Positions 26,661-35,184 of a DNA stretch of 64,000 nt are shown here, one piece after another; within the stretch, counting starts at the first letter, position 1; every line of letters begins with the position of its first letter. This DNA comes from Flavobacteriales bacterium (lineage in GTDB: Bacteria > Bacteroidota > Bacteroidia > CAIKAF01): the NCBI GenBank assembly GCA_018401695.1, contig JAGYKD010000001.1, forward strand, positions 1,032,016 through 1,096,015, written 5' to 3'. The notes under the pieces were generated by a model, which saw only the letters and a list, made by a program, of their open reading frames with translations, was not told where the DNA came from and ran no database searches. A program made the translations under genes and the position numbers.

Positions 26661-27460
26661 ATAGGCTCTTTTTGTTCGCGAAGCGCGCTTTTTTCTTCCT
26701 TAAGGGCTTTTGGTATAGGTTTATGGGTATGGATGCGCCAGCAGCCCTGGGCATACTCTAAAGCCGTAAGGCTTTCTACCCAGTCTCCGGAGTTTAAGTA
26801 ACGGACACTTCCGTTTTTCCGGCTTAGTTTTTTGTCGGCAGCTTGGTGAATGTGGCCGCAAACTACGGTGTTATAGCCTTGTTGCAAGGCATAATCAGCG
26901 GCGAAGCCTTCAAAGTCAGACATAAAGGCTACGGCTCGTTTAACGCTGTGCTTTATCCGTGCGGATAGCGATACAGGGCCTTTTCCCAGTTTTTGACTAA
27001 CCCAATTGATGGCACGGTTTAGAAGGATAAGAGCGTCGTAGCTTTTACCCCCAAGTTTAGCCAACCAACGGGCATGTTGAATGCTGCTGTCAAACACATC
27101 GCCATGAAAGAACCAAGTTTTTTGGCCATGCAGGTCCAGCACGAGGGTTTCGGCAAGGGTAAAGGAGCCCAAGTGCAGCTCCGGCAAGCGGCGCAACACA
27201 TCGTCATGGTTGCCCGTTAAATAGACCACAGGAATGTCTTTGCTTAGCCATTTTACCAAGTGTTTTACCACTTCCCAGTGACTTTTGGGCCAGTACCATT
27301 TTGAAAATTGCCAGGCATCCACAATGTCTCCATTGAGGATAACCATTTCCGGCTCGATGGATTTAAGGTAATCTAAAAGGGCTGAGGCGTGGCAACCAAA
27401 AGTGCCCAAGTGGATGTCGGAAAGAACCAAAACCTCCACCTTACGTTTATCTTTAGGCAT
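26606..27460 (-). CDS. LpxH-like metallophosphoesterase (UDP-2,3-diacylglucosamine diphosphatase family)
   Basis: 284 aa from the ATG at 27460 (MPKDKRKVEVLVLSDIHLG); a longer in-frame start at 27511 is possible but adds 17 residues atypical of the family. Calcineurin-like metal motifs: SDIHLG, NGDIVDAW, GNHDD, and GHIHQAA later on. Homologues of this type are annotated as the pyrophosphatase giving lipid X in lipid A synthesis, acting at the inner membrane. Divergent from the helicase; convergent overlap of 55 bp with the deacetylase. Confidence 0.85.
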   Translation of the reverse strand: MPKDKRKVEVLVLSDIHLGTFGCHASALLDYLKSIEPEMVILNGDIVDAWQFSKWYWPKSHWEVVKHLVKWLSKDIPVVYLTGNHDDVLRRLPELHLGSFTLAETLVLDLHGQKTWFFHGDVFDSSIQHARWLAKLGGKSYDALILLNRAINWVSQKLGKGPVSLSARIKHSVKRAVAFMSDFEGFAADYALQQGYNTVVCGHIHQAADKKLSRKNGSVRYLNSGDWVESLTALEYAQGCWRIHTHKPIPKALKEEKSALREQKEPIYAQFFSSMGSALVSKPR

Positions 27461-27512
27461 GCGTGTTTTGCCCGAAATTAAGGCCGGGTTGTAACCACAG
27501 AAGAAAGGCAAA

Positions 27513-29951
27513 ATGAAATCAGGGTTAACAAATGCGCAGGTTTTTGAACAGGGCCTGGCTTGGTTTCGGCACTTTGGATGGGAGCCGCGAGACTTTCAAG
27601 TGAAAGCTTGGGAAGCTGCCGTAGCTCAAAAAAGTGGGTTGGTAAATGCTCCCACAGGCAGTGGCAAAACCTATAGTTTGTTGGTGCCTGCCTTGTTGTG
27701 CAGTTCGAATCGGGAGTCTAAACCGGGCAAAGGCTTGCGTATTTTATGGATTACCCCTATCCGCGCTTTGTCGCGTGAAATAGAGCAGGCTACCGAACGT
27801 TTGCTAAAGGAGTTTTTGCCGCAATGGCGCGTGGGTGTTCGCAATGGGGATACAGGGTCTGCGGAGCGAAAAATGCAGCAAAAGTCCTGTCCGGAAGTTT
27901 TAATAAGTACCCCTGAGAGTCTTCACCTATTGTTGGCCATGAAAGGTTATCCGAAGTTTTTTGAATCCTTGGATTTTGTGGTGGTGGACGAATGGCATGA
28001 ACTGTTGGGTTCCAAGCGTGGGGTTCAAGTGGAGCTGGCCTTGAGTCGTTTGCGGTTTTTACGTCCCAAGCTGCAAACCTGGGGCATTACAGCTACCATA
28101 GGGAATTTAGAAGAAGGTCAATACGTACTGCATGGTGCCGATGGATTTGCAGATGCCGTATTGATTCGCAGCAAAGAAGCAAAGCCCATCGAAGTACATA
28201 CCGTGTTGCCCGATGAGGTAGAGACCTTTCCTTGGGGTGGACATTTAGGGGTACGATTGTTGGAAAAAGTCTTGCCCATAATTGAGCAGTCCAACACCTG
28301 TTTGGTTTTTACCAATACCCGAGCCCAGTCTGAGATTTGGTACCAAAGGTTGTTGGAATTGGCCCCCGATTTGGCCGGAAGAATGGCCATGCATCATGGT
28401 TCGGTAAGTCGAGAATTGCGGCATTGGGTAGAAGATGCCTTACACCAAGGTAAGCTTAAGGTGGTTGTTTGCACAGGAAGTTTAGATTTAGGAGTTGATT
28501 TTAGGCCGGTGGATACCGTGATTCAGGTGGGCGGCCCCAAGGGGGTAAGCCGCTTCATCCAAAGGGCCGGACGATCGGGTCACAGTCCGGGGGCCCTAAG
28601 TCGGATATATTTTGTGCCCACCCATTCCTTAGAAATATTAGAGGGTGCTGCTTTGCGGGAAGCCATTGCGGCTCAAGTGCACGAGCGCAGAATTCCTTAT
28701 ATACGTTCGTTTGATGTACTTATTCAATACTTAGTTACCCTTGCCGTTTCGGAGGGCTTTGAGCCGAGACAAACCCTGCGGGAGGTGCAAAGCACCGCTA
28801 GTTTCGAGAGCATGAGTTTGGAAGAATACGATCAGGTCTTAGATTTTATAGCAACCGGAGGGCCGGGACTTCACGCTTATGACGAGTACCATAAAGTGGT
28901 GGTTAAGGGAGGCAAGTATGTGGTAGAAAGTCGGAGAGTGGCTATGCGCCACCGCTTGTCGATAGGAACCATTACCAGCGATCAAATGCTTCCTGTAGTT
29001 TATGTGAGTGGGGGTAAAATAGGCCATGCCGAGGAGTGGTTTGTTTCAAAACTCAAAGCAGGGGATGTGTTTTGGTTGGCAGGAAAATCTTTGGAATTTG
29101 TGCGCTTGCGGGACATGCAGGTGCAGGTAAGACGAAGCACTTCCACTAAGGGTCTGGTTCCCAGTTGGCAGGGAGGGCGAATGCCATTGTCTTCGCAGTT
29201 GGGCAGCTTGCTCAGGCAACAACTTTCGGCTACAGATGCTCCTCATCCCGAAATTCAGGCGCTAAAGCCCTTGTTCTCTGTCCAAAACCAACGGTCTTTA
29301 ATTCCCGGCCCCCATCAGTTTTTGATGGAAAAAGTGCATACCAAAGAAGGCTGGCATTTGTTTTTGTTTCCTTTTGAGGGGCGTTTTGTGCACGAGGGCA
29401 TGGCATCCCTTTTGGCTTGGAGAATAGGAAGGCACAAAAACATCAGCTTTTCTATAGCCATGAACGACTATGGTTTGGAACTGCTAAGCGACCAAGAATT
29501 GCCTTGGGAAGCTCTGGATGCATGGCAGGTATTTGACACGCTACATTTATTACAAGACATACAGGCCAGCATAAACGACACCGAAATGGCCGGGCGAAAA
29601 TTTAGGGACATAGCCCGCGTAAGCGGTTTGGTGTTTCAAGGATACCCTGGAAAGACTAAGGCCGACAAGCATTTGCAGTCAAGTTCCAAATTGTTTTTTG
29701 AGGTTTTTCGGGAACAAGTCCCAAGCCATGTGTTGCTGCGGCAAGCCTATGAAGAAGTCTACGAGTTTCAATTGGAGCAAGAGCGGTTAAAAGGAGCTTT
29801 GGAGCGCATACAAAGGCAGGAGAAGTGCCAAATAACATTAGAAAAACCAAGCCCTTTTGCTTTTCCAATAATGGTGGAGCGCATAAGGGAACGCTTTTCG
29901 AACGAATCGTTGGAAGAAAGAGTACGTAAAATGGTGGTTACCTTTCAATGA
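27513..29951 (+). CDS. Lhr-type DEXH-box helicase (ligase-associated DNA damage response type)
   Basis: 812 aa. Walker A NAPTGSGKTYSLL near residue 47; helicase box II VVDEWHELLGSKRG, diagnostic of Lhr proteins; motif VI QRAGRSGHSPG; then the winged-helix and Lhr-specific C-terminal domains. Lhr helicases are 3'-5' DNA/RNA helicases. The roughly 800-aa form usually travels with an ATP-dependent DNA ligase, an exonuclease and a small phosphoesterase for repair. Those partners are not in this window; the divergent phosphoesterase is LpxH-like, not the repair one. No frame defect seen. Confidence 0.9.
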   Translation: MKSGLTNAQVFEQGLAWFRHFGWEPRDFQVKAWEAAVAQKSGLVNAPTGSGKTYSLLVPALLCSSNRESKPGKGLRILWITPIRALSREIEQATERLLKEFLPQWRVGVRNGDTGSAERKMQQKSCPEVLISTPESLHLLLAMKGYPKFFESLDFVVVDEWHELLGSKRGVQVELALSRLRFLRPKLQTWGITATIGNLEEGQYVLHGADGFADAVLIRSKEAKPIEVHTVLPDEVETFPWGGHLGVRLLEKVLPIIEQSNTCLVFTNTRAQSEIWYQRLLELAPDLAGRMAMHHGSVSRELRHWVEDALHQGKLKVVVCTGSLDLGVDFRPVDTVIQVGGPKGVSRFIQRAGRSGHSPGALSRIYFVPTHSLEILEGAALREAIAAQVHERRIPYIRSFDVLIQYLVTLAVSEGFEPRQTLREVQSTASFESMSLEEYDQVLDFIATGGPGLHAYDEYHKVVVKGGKYVVESRRVAMRHRLSIGTITSDQMLPVVYVSGGKIGHAEEWFVSKLKAGDVFWLAGKSLEFVRLRDMQVQVRRSTSTKGLVPSWQGGRMPLSSQLGSLLRQQLSATDAPHPEIQALKPLFSVQNQRSLIPGPHQFLMEKVHTKEGWHLFLFPFEGRFVHEGMASLLAWRIGRHKNISFSIAMNDYGLELLSDQELPWEALDAWQVFDTLHLLQDIQASINDTEMAGRKFRDIARVSGLVFQGYPGKTKADKHLQSSSKLFFEVFREQVPSHVLLRQAYEEVYEFQLEQERLKGALERIQRQEKCQITLEKPSPFAFPIMVERIRERFSNESLEERVRKMVVTFQ

Positions 29952-29994
29952 CAAGACTATTTTGTAAGTTTATGGAAGTCTAAGGTAGACCGCA

Positions 29995-30657
29995 ATGCTC
30001 AAACTTGACGTCCACGTTTTTAATCCGTTCCAAGAAAATACTTGGGTCATAAGCCATAGTTCCGGAAACTGCTTAGTGGTAGACCCCGGTTGTTCCAATA
30101 CCCACGAACAGCAACATCTGCTGCAGTTCTTGGATAAGAACCAACTAATACCCAACGAAGTTTGGCTTACCCACGCTCATATTGACCACGTGCTGGGGGT
30201 AGATTGGCTTTGCCGTACGTATCAAATCCCTATGCGGGCTTCCCAAAAGTCCATTCCTCTTATTGAATCTTTGCCGGACATATGCCGCATGTACGGTCTT
30301 CCTCCGGTACACTGTCCTAAGCCCGATTTCTTTTTTGACCACCAAGCCGGACAGCAATGGCTTGGCGAACACTTCGAAGTACCTCACTTGCCGGGACATT
30401 CCCCCGATCATGTGGCTTTAATTCATGGGGTTCAAGGCTTTATGGTAAGCGGCGATTTGCTGTTTTACAACAGCATAGGGCGTTCGGATTTGCCGGGTGG
30501 AGATCACGAGACTTTAATGAAAAGCATTCGAAAAGGCTTATTTTCGTACCCCGACGATATGCAGGTTTATCCCGGACACGGACCTAGCACCACCATTGGA
30601 CGAGAAAGAAAAATTAATCCATTTGTAGGCCAATCCTCTCAAAACGCATTTTCATGA
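29995..30657 (+). CDS. MBL-fold metallo-hydrolase (glyoxalase II-like)
   Basis: 220 aa. Zinc-binding motif THAHIDHVLG (His60, His62, Asp64, His65), then GHSPDHV, SGDLLFYNSIGRSDLPGGD and YPGHGPSTTIGRERK. A complete dinuclear hydrolase of the glyoxalase II-like group; soluble, with a thioester or similar ester substrate. Its stop overlaps the start of the LytTR regulator (ATGA), so the two are made together, but no functional link is known. Confidence 0.9.
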   Translation: MLKLDVHVFNPFQENTWVISHSSGNCLVVDPGCSNTHEQQHLLQFLDKNQLIPNEVWLTHAHIDHVLGVDWLCRTYQIPMRASQKSIPLIESLPDICRMYGLPPVHCPKPDFFFDHQAGQQWLGEHFEVPHLPGHSPDHVALIHGVQGFMVSGDLLFYNSIGRSDLPGGDHETLMKSIRKGLFSYPDDMQVYPGHGPSTTIGRERKINPFVGQSSQNAFS

Positions 30658-31409
30658 AAAAGCTACGGGCCGTAATTGTAGACGATGAGCAAAACGCCAG
30701 GGAAAACCTTTCTATTCTTCTGTCGGAGCATTGCCCAAACGTGGAGGTGATGGCACAAGCCGACAATGTTTCCGCGGCTATTGAAGAAGTTCGCCAAAAA
30801 GTGCCCGACATTTTGTTTTTAGACATTGAAATCGGCGAAGGCTCAGGCTTTGATGTCTTGGAAAAAATATCGGGCGGGGCTACGGAGGTTATCTTTACTA
30901 CCGCTTTTAATCACTACGCCGTAAAAGCCTTTAAGTTTTCTGCTGTCGATTATTTGCTCAAGCCTATCGATATTGATGAGCTGGCCTTGGCCATTTCGCG
31001 CGCCGAAGCTAGAATTAAGCAAAGCCAAATCAATCAACGACTCGAAAACCTTATGAATAATCTTTCCGGACAAGACCGGAAAATGAAAAAAATCGGCCTC
31101 CCAGGCCAAGGAGGCATTCAGTATTTCCTGCTTTCCGAAATTATTCGCTTGCAGTCCCAATCCAACTACACTACCTTTTACCTGACCCAAGGCCGTGAAA
31201 TTTTGGTTTCTAAAACCCTTAAAGAGTACGACGAAATGCTTTCAGATCAAGGGTTTGTCCGCGTTCATCAATCGCATGTGATTAATCTGGAACAGGTGAG
31301 CCAATACCAAAAAAGCGACGGGGGGTACGTAATCTTGACCGACGGAAGCAATGTGCCTTTGTCCAAAAGTTACAAAGAGAATTTTTTGAAGGCCTTAGGT
31401 AATATTTAG
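30654..31409 (+). CDS. LytTR-family response regulator
   Basis: 251 aa. Receiver domain about 5-125: DDEQNARENL acidic pocket, Asp57 as phosphoacceptor (LFLDIEIGEGSGF), the Thr and Lys switch residues in FTTAFN and LLKPID. LytTR DNA-binding domain about 150-248 (IIRLQSQSNYTTFYL, RVHQSHVINL, GSNVPLSKSYKENFLK). No sensor kinase is adjacent; the partner histidine kinase must be encoded elsewhere. Target genes unknown. Confidence 0.93.
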   Translation: MKKLRAVIVDDEQNARENLSILLSEHCPNVEVMAQADNVSAAIEEVRQKVPDILFLDIEIGEGSGFDVLEKISGGATEVIFTTAFNHYAVKAFKFSAVDYLLKPIDIDELALAISRAEARIKQSQINQRLENLMNNLSGQDRKMKKIGLPGQGGIQYFLLSEIIRLQSQSNYTTFYLTQGREILVSKTLKEYDEMLSDQGFVRVHQSHVINLEQVSQYQKSDGGYVILTDGSNVPLSKSYKENFLKALGNI

Positions 31410-31540
31410 CAATTCTAATAGAATATTGGGATATGCTCATTTAAACAACTAGCATAATAAAACCCTGCAGGAACATAGCTGGAATGGCGTAAATTAGTGA
31501 TGCATAAAGGCAATCTGTTCTTTTGAATAAGTTTCATAGT

Positions 31541-31647
31541 GGGAGGAAACCTTAAGGGCCGGTGGCTTATCTTCTTAAACCACCCCTGATTTGCAAACCT
31601 TGGTTTGTCTACAATATAGCCGCCGGACCTGAGGTTTTATTTATCCC
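31541..31647 (+). ncRNA. Candidate 6S-like (6S-Flavo type) structured RNA
   Basis: A rod-like fold is visible. Closing pair GGGA (31541-31544) with TCCC (31644-31647). A long stem follows: AAACCTTA then GGGCCGGTGGCT (31547-31567) pairs with AGCCGCCGGACC then TGAGGTTT (31618-31637), with only a bulged A and one mismatch. Next comes a large asymmetric central bubble, and a small terminal hairpin CAAAC-CTTG-GTTTG. A TAAGTTTC box at 31528-31535 would place the start at about 31541. Size (about 107 nt) and the stem-bubble-hairpin shape fit the flavobacterial 6S class, an RNA polymerase-binding promoter mimic. No coding frame lies here. The class assignment is by shape only. Confidence 0.5.
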
Positions 31648-31666
31648 GTCAAAATAAACCAATTCC

Positions 31667-31699
31667 AACCCCTTGTTTTTCATAGCAAGGGGTTTTTTT
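31667..31699 (+). terminator. Intrinsic terminator after the candidate RNA
   Basis: AACCCCTTG, loop TTTTTCATAG, CAAGGGGTTTTTTT: 9-bp stem with a U-tract, 20 nt downstream of the candidate RNA fold. Confidence 0.85.
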
Positions 31700-31805
31700 A
31701 TGGGCCCTTTTTCGGCCCATCCACCTGCAATTTCAAAGCAGACTTACCCTCTTGCCTTAGTGTATTTTTTATTAGCATGGGGCCGAAAAACCCTGCCCTC
31801 CCTCC

Positions 31806-31912
31806 AAGCCCCGTCATCAAAGCTGTTGCCGGCATGGTCGTTTGGGGCGTTTGCTGCGCGCCACACCCAAACTCCCGCCGTCAATAGCTTTGATTTCCGG
31901 GGGCTTTCCGTA
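31806..31912 (+). repeat. Hairpin element R7 (divergent member)
   Basis: Arms TCAAAGCT (31816-31823) and AGCTTTGA (31885-31892) plus inner TTTGGG/CCCAAA pairing form a hairpin. The right end CCGGGGGCTTTCCG matches the GGGCTTTCCG terminus of the family. The left end is not well preserved. It abuts the 3' end of the minus-strand hydrolase gene. Confidence 0.45.
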
Positions 31913-31916
31913 CCGG

Positions 31917-32753
31917 TCAGTGGGCCAGGTTTCCCAATTGATTCTTTGTAAATACAAGCAGTTGGTCAAACCAAAGTTGCTGCTCCGGTTCGTGGTGTAG
32001 CTCATGAAAGCCTCCTTCCATGGCCCAATACTCTGCTGCTTTGCAACGGGCTGCGAAGTCTCGACTTGCAGCTTCAGAAGTAATCCTGTCGGCAGTTCCA
32101 TGGCCCAGAAGTATGGGAACCTGCACAGATGAGGCTTTTTTCAACAGGGAAGCACCGCCCAAGTGAATGCTTAGAAACATAGATGCCGAGATTTTGTCGT
32201 GCACCAAAGGGTCTTTTTTGTAAGCCTCTACCTCCTTCCGGTCTCTGCAAAGAGCAGTAGTTTCCAATCCGGTGGCCTGGCTAAAAGAGGGCCAAATTTT
32301 GGCGGCTGATTTGCCCAAAACTACTTTCCAAGCCGGAGGTTCAAAGGCTAAAGCCAGGTAGGGGGCAGAAACCATAATGGCTTTAAGTGCACCGCCAAAG
32401 TTTAGCTGCCAATGAAGGATTAATTGTCCTCCTAAACTGTGGCCAAAGCCCAGCGTCGGAAGCCCGCCAAAGTCATTTTGTTTGTGCTCATAAAGCGCTT
32501 GAATGTCGCCACACAATTGATCCAGACTTGAGGCATGGCCTCTTTTTCCGGAAGACTTGCCATGCCCACGTAGGTCAAATCCAAAGCAAAGGCCACCCAT
32601 GCTGATAAATGCCTTCCTAAGGTTTTGGTACCGGCCCGAGTGTTCTCCCATGCCATGCACCATCCAAAGCACAAAACGTGGGTTTTCGGGACCTTCGGAG
32701 TTCCAATATAAAGAGGTCCCGTCGGGAGTTTTAAAAAAGCCTTCTTGTTGCAT
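31917..32753 (-). CDS. Alpha/beta hydrolase (monoacylglycerol lipase/lysophospholipase-like)
   Basis: 278 aa. MVHGMGEHSGRY gives the oxyanion region, GFGHSLGGQ the nucleophile Ser106, LLGHGTADRIT the acid Asp and GGFHELHHEP the His: the complete triad in the pattern of monoglyceride lipases. No signal peptide, so probably cytoplasmic or membrane-associated, cleaving small acyl esters. Its start touches the stop of elbB in the same direction, so they likely share a transcript. Confidence 0.88.
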   Translation of the reverse strand: MQQEGFFKTPDGTSLYWNSEGPENPRFVLWMVHGMGEHSGRYQNLRKAFISMGGLCFGFDLRGHGKSSGKRGHASSLDQLCGDIQALYEHKQNDFGGLPTLGFGHSLGGQLILHWQLNFGGALKAIMVSAPYLALAFEPPAWKVVLGKSAAKIWPSFSQATGLETTALCRDRKEVEAYKKDPLVHDKISASMFLSIHLGGASLLKKASSVQVPILLGHGTADRITSEAASRDFAARCKAAEYWAMEGGFHELHHEPEQQLWFDQLLVFTKNQLGNLAH

Positions 32754-33436
32754 TAGCTAAGGGTTTCCATGGCTTTTACGGCCGCTCTGGCGGTAGCAAG
32801 AATGTCGGTGATGCCTGCTTCCATCATGTAACACGGGCCGGTTACTACTTTATTTTTTCGATCGATAGATACTTGAGGGTTGTTCACCTCTTCCGAAGCC
32901 ATGCCTAGGCTTTCGAGTCCTTGGTGAATTCCGGCAATATCGTATGGACTAGGTGCGCTTTGGGTTCCTACGGAAAGCTTAAGTTTTGCTTCGGGAATAC
33001 CTTCTAAGGCTTTTCCCAAAACCACAGGAGCCATGCATAAGGCCACTAAAGGTTTACCAAGTTTCCAAGCCTGTTGAATATGGCTTTTTAGTTCCGGGTG
33101 GATCTTGCTTTCCGGCCCCTTAATGGCCCAGTCGGTTAAATTTTTTGCCGCACCAAATCCTCCGGGTAGAAAAAGAGCATCTACTTTTGTTACATCTAAG
33201 CCGTGTAAAGGTTCTATTTTTCCGCGAGTTATGCGGGCAGACTCAATAAGCACATTACGCTGTTCGGACATTTCTTCCCCCGTAATATGATTTATTACAT
33301 GCAACTGTGGCGTGTCTGGGGCATAGGCTTGCCAAGTATGGCCTGCTTCCTCAATGGCCAATAAGCTAAGCACGGTTTCGTGTATTTCAGCACCGTCAAA
33401 TACTCCGGATCCGGAAAGAATTAAGGCAATATGCAT
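32753..33436 (-). CDS. elbB: Isoprenoid biosynthesis glyoxalase ElbB
   Basis: 227 aa, close to the usual 217-230 aa. DJ-1/PfpI-type fold with N-terminal HIALILSGSGVFDGAEIHE, FLPGGFGAAKNL and the nucleophile Cys in LVALCMAPVV. ElbB proteins have glyoxalase III activity in vitro and were linked to isoprenoid synthesis. Sits between TlpA-like and hydrolase genes on the minus strand with short spacing. Confidence 0.9.
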   Translation of the reverse strand: MHIALILSGSGVFDGAEIHETVLSLLAIEEAGHTWQAYAPDTPQLHVINHITGEEMSEQRNVLIESARITRGKIEPLHGLDVTKVDALFLPGGFGAAKNLTDWAIKGPESKIHPELKSHIQQAWKLGKPLVALCMAPVVLGKALEGIPEAKLKLSVGTQSAPSPYDIAGIHQGLESLGMASEEVNNPQVSIDRKNKVVTGPCYMMEAGITDILATARAAVKAMETLS

Positions 33437-33446
33437 AGGACTAGGA

Positions 33447-33944
33447 TTATGGATTTATGTTCTGTTGTATCCAATGTATCAATTCCTCTTTGGAATCGAA
33501 AGCGTGTGCTGCAAAAAAGGGTTTCCCCTTTCCGGGCGGCACCACAAAAGTGGCCGGTATGGAACCGGACCAGTCGGGGTTAACTTTAGGAATCCAAGTG
33601 TTTTCTGCTGCGGCGTTTAGCCAAACAACCGTTTGTTTTAGATTTTTGTCTTTAATAAAGGTCAGAAGCCGTTCCGGATAGGCCTTTGGAAAATCCAGGC
33701 TTAGGTACCACACCCGAATGGGGCTTTGTGTCCATTCCTTGGCAAGGGCTTCAAAATAGGGGAGTTCCTTAACGCAGGGGGCACACCAGGTAGCCCAAAA
33801 GTTATACACCTGTAGGGTGTCTGATCTTTGCTGACGTTGCCTTTCAAAGTCGGCAAAATCCCATACGGGCACTTCTTGTGCCTTAAGGCAAAGACCGCTT
33901 AAGAGGATACAAAAAACCGTCGTGTAATATCGAAGAAGGACCAT
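33447..33944 (-). CDS. TlpA-like exported thioredoxin-fold protein
   Basis: 165 aa from the ATG at 33944, which opens a signal peptide (MVLLRYYTTVFCILLSGLCL, then KAQ). A longer in-frame ORF to 34001 lacks a signal at its start. Thioredoxin-fold active site NFWATWCAPCVKELP, then cis-Pro region IPATFVVPPGKGKP. Probably a periplasmic disulfide reductase or oxidase. The start overlaps the end of kynureninase by 46 bp. Confidence 0.85.
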   Translation of the reverse strand: MVLLRYYTTVFCILLSGLCLKAQEVPVWDFADFERQRQQRSDTLQVYNFWATWCAPCVKELPYFEALAKEWTQSPIRVWYLSLDFPKAYPERLLTFIKDKNLKQTVVWLNAAAENTWIPKVNPDWSGSIPATFVVPPGKGKPFFAAHAFDSKEELIHWIQQNINP

Positions 33945-35176
33945 ATATCGGAGAAAGAGTTGTAAAGAGGAACAGGAGCGACCCGAATCACATTGGGCCA
34001 TCGCCAGTCGGCCACCACATGGTTTGACTCCAAGAACTCAAACAGGGCACGGCCATTTTCTCCGCAAACCAAGGAGGTTTGGCAGCCCCTGTGGTTGAGG
34101 TCGTCGGGAGTAAGGCTTCCGAGTCCTTCGTTTGGAAAAAGCGCCTTAAGCGCCTCCAGGTTTTCGAACAAGAAAAGGTTTAGGGCCTCCCTTTTTTTGT
34201 GCAAGTTGTCTAAGCCGGCTTCCTGAAATAGGGCCAAGGAAACACGCTGGGCCGCCATATTCATAACAGGAGCATTGCTTAGTTGCCACCCATCTGCGCT
34301 AGTTTCCGGGTCAATTTTCCGTTCCATTTTGAAACGGTTGTTTGCTTTGTTGCTCCACCAGCCCTCCAAGCGATAGGGGGTGTTCCCATGGTGTTTTTTA
34401 TGTACAAACAATCCGGCGGTTGCTCCCGGTCCGCTGTTTAAGTATTTGTAGGTGCACCAAGCGGCAAAATCCACGTTCCAGTTGTGGAGCATTAGCGGCA
34501 CATTTCCCATGGCATGGGCCAGGTCAAAGCCAACGATAGCCCCAACCTTATGGCCGGCTTCGGTTATTTCTTGCATTTGGAAGCGTTGGCCGGTCAGGTA
34601 ATTTACTCCGCCCATCAAAACCAAAGCCAATTCTTCGCCTAAGGCCTCAATTTGGCTTAAAATGTCTTGGGTACGCAGAAAAGTTTCTCCTTTTCGAGGA
34701 TGAAGTTCTACAATTTCGTGCTCAGCTTTACGGTTATGCCAACGGACTTGAGAGTCGAGCATATAAAAATCCGAGGGGAAGGAGCTGCCTTCGCACAAGA
34801 TTTTGGTGCGCTTGCCTTGGGGTCTGTAAAAATTGGCCAAAAGGAAGTGCAGGTTTTGAGTTAGTGAGCCCATGGGGGTTACCTCCTCTTCCATGGCTCC
34901 GCAAAGCTCAGCGAGTGCTGGCTTAAGATCTTGGTGGTAGCTGTACCAGGGGTGCGGGCCTTCAAAATGTCCTTCTACCCCAAAGGAGGCCCATAAGTCC
35001 AACTCCTCTTGGATTGCCTTTCGAACCGCTTTGGGCATTAAGCCCAAAGAGTTTCCGGTAAAATAAATAGAGGGTACGCCCTTAGGTTGAGGCCACTCAA
35101 AACGGTTTCTGAAGTCCGCTAAAGGGTCTTCTGAATCAAGTTGCTGGGCTTTTTTCCTAAGGGCTTCGGTGGGCAT
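33899..35176 (-). CDS. kynU: Kynureninase
   Basis: 425 aa, normal length. PLP enzyme of fold type I: YFTGNSLGLMP near the start, FDLAHAMGN supplies the PLP-binding Asp, and CTYKYLNSGPG the Schiff-base Lys; IRVAPVPLYNSF near the C-terminus is typical. It cleaves kynurenine or 3-hydroxykynurenine to (3-hydroxy)anthranilate and alanine in tryptophan breakdown or NAD synthesis. The other pathway genes are not in the window. Confidence 0.94.
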   Translation of the reverse strand: MPTEALRKKAQQLDSEDPLADFRNRFEWPQPKGVPSIYFTGNSLGLMPKAVRKAIQEELDLWASFGVEGHFEGPHPWYSYHQDLKPALAELCGAMEEEVTPMGSLTQNLHFLLANFYRPQGKRTKILCEGSSFPSDFYMLDSQVRWHNRKAEHEIVELHPRKGETFLRTQDILSQIEALGEELALVLMGGVNYLTGQRFQMQEITEAGHKVGAIVGFDLAHAMGNVPLMLHNWNVDFAAWCTYKYLNSGPGATAGLFVHKKHHGNTPYRLEGWWSNKANNRFKMERKIDPETSADGWQLSNAPVMNMAAQRVSLALFQEAGLDNLHKKREALNLFLFENLEALKALFPNEGLGSLTPDDLNHRGCQTSLVCGENGRALFEFLESNHVVADWRWPNVIRVAPVPLYNSFSDIWSFFDITRRFFVSS

Positions 35177-35184
35177 AATACGGG

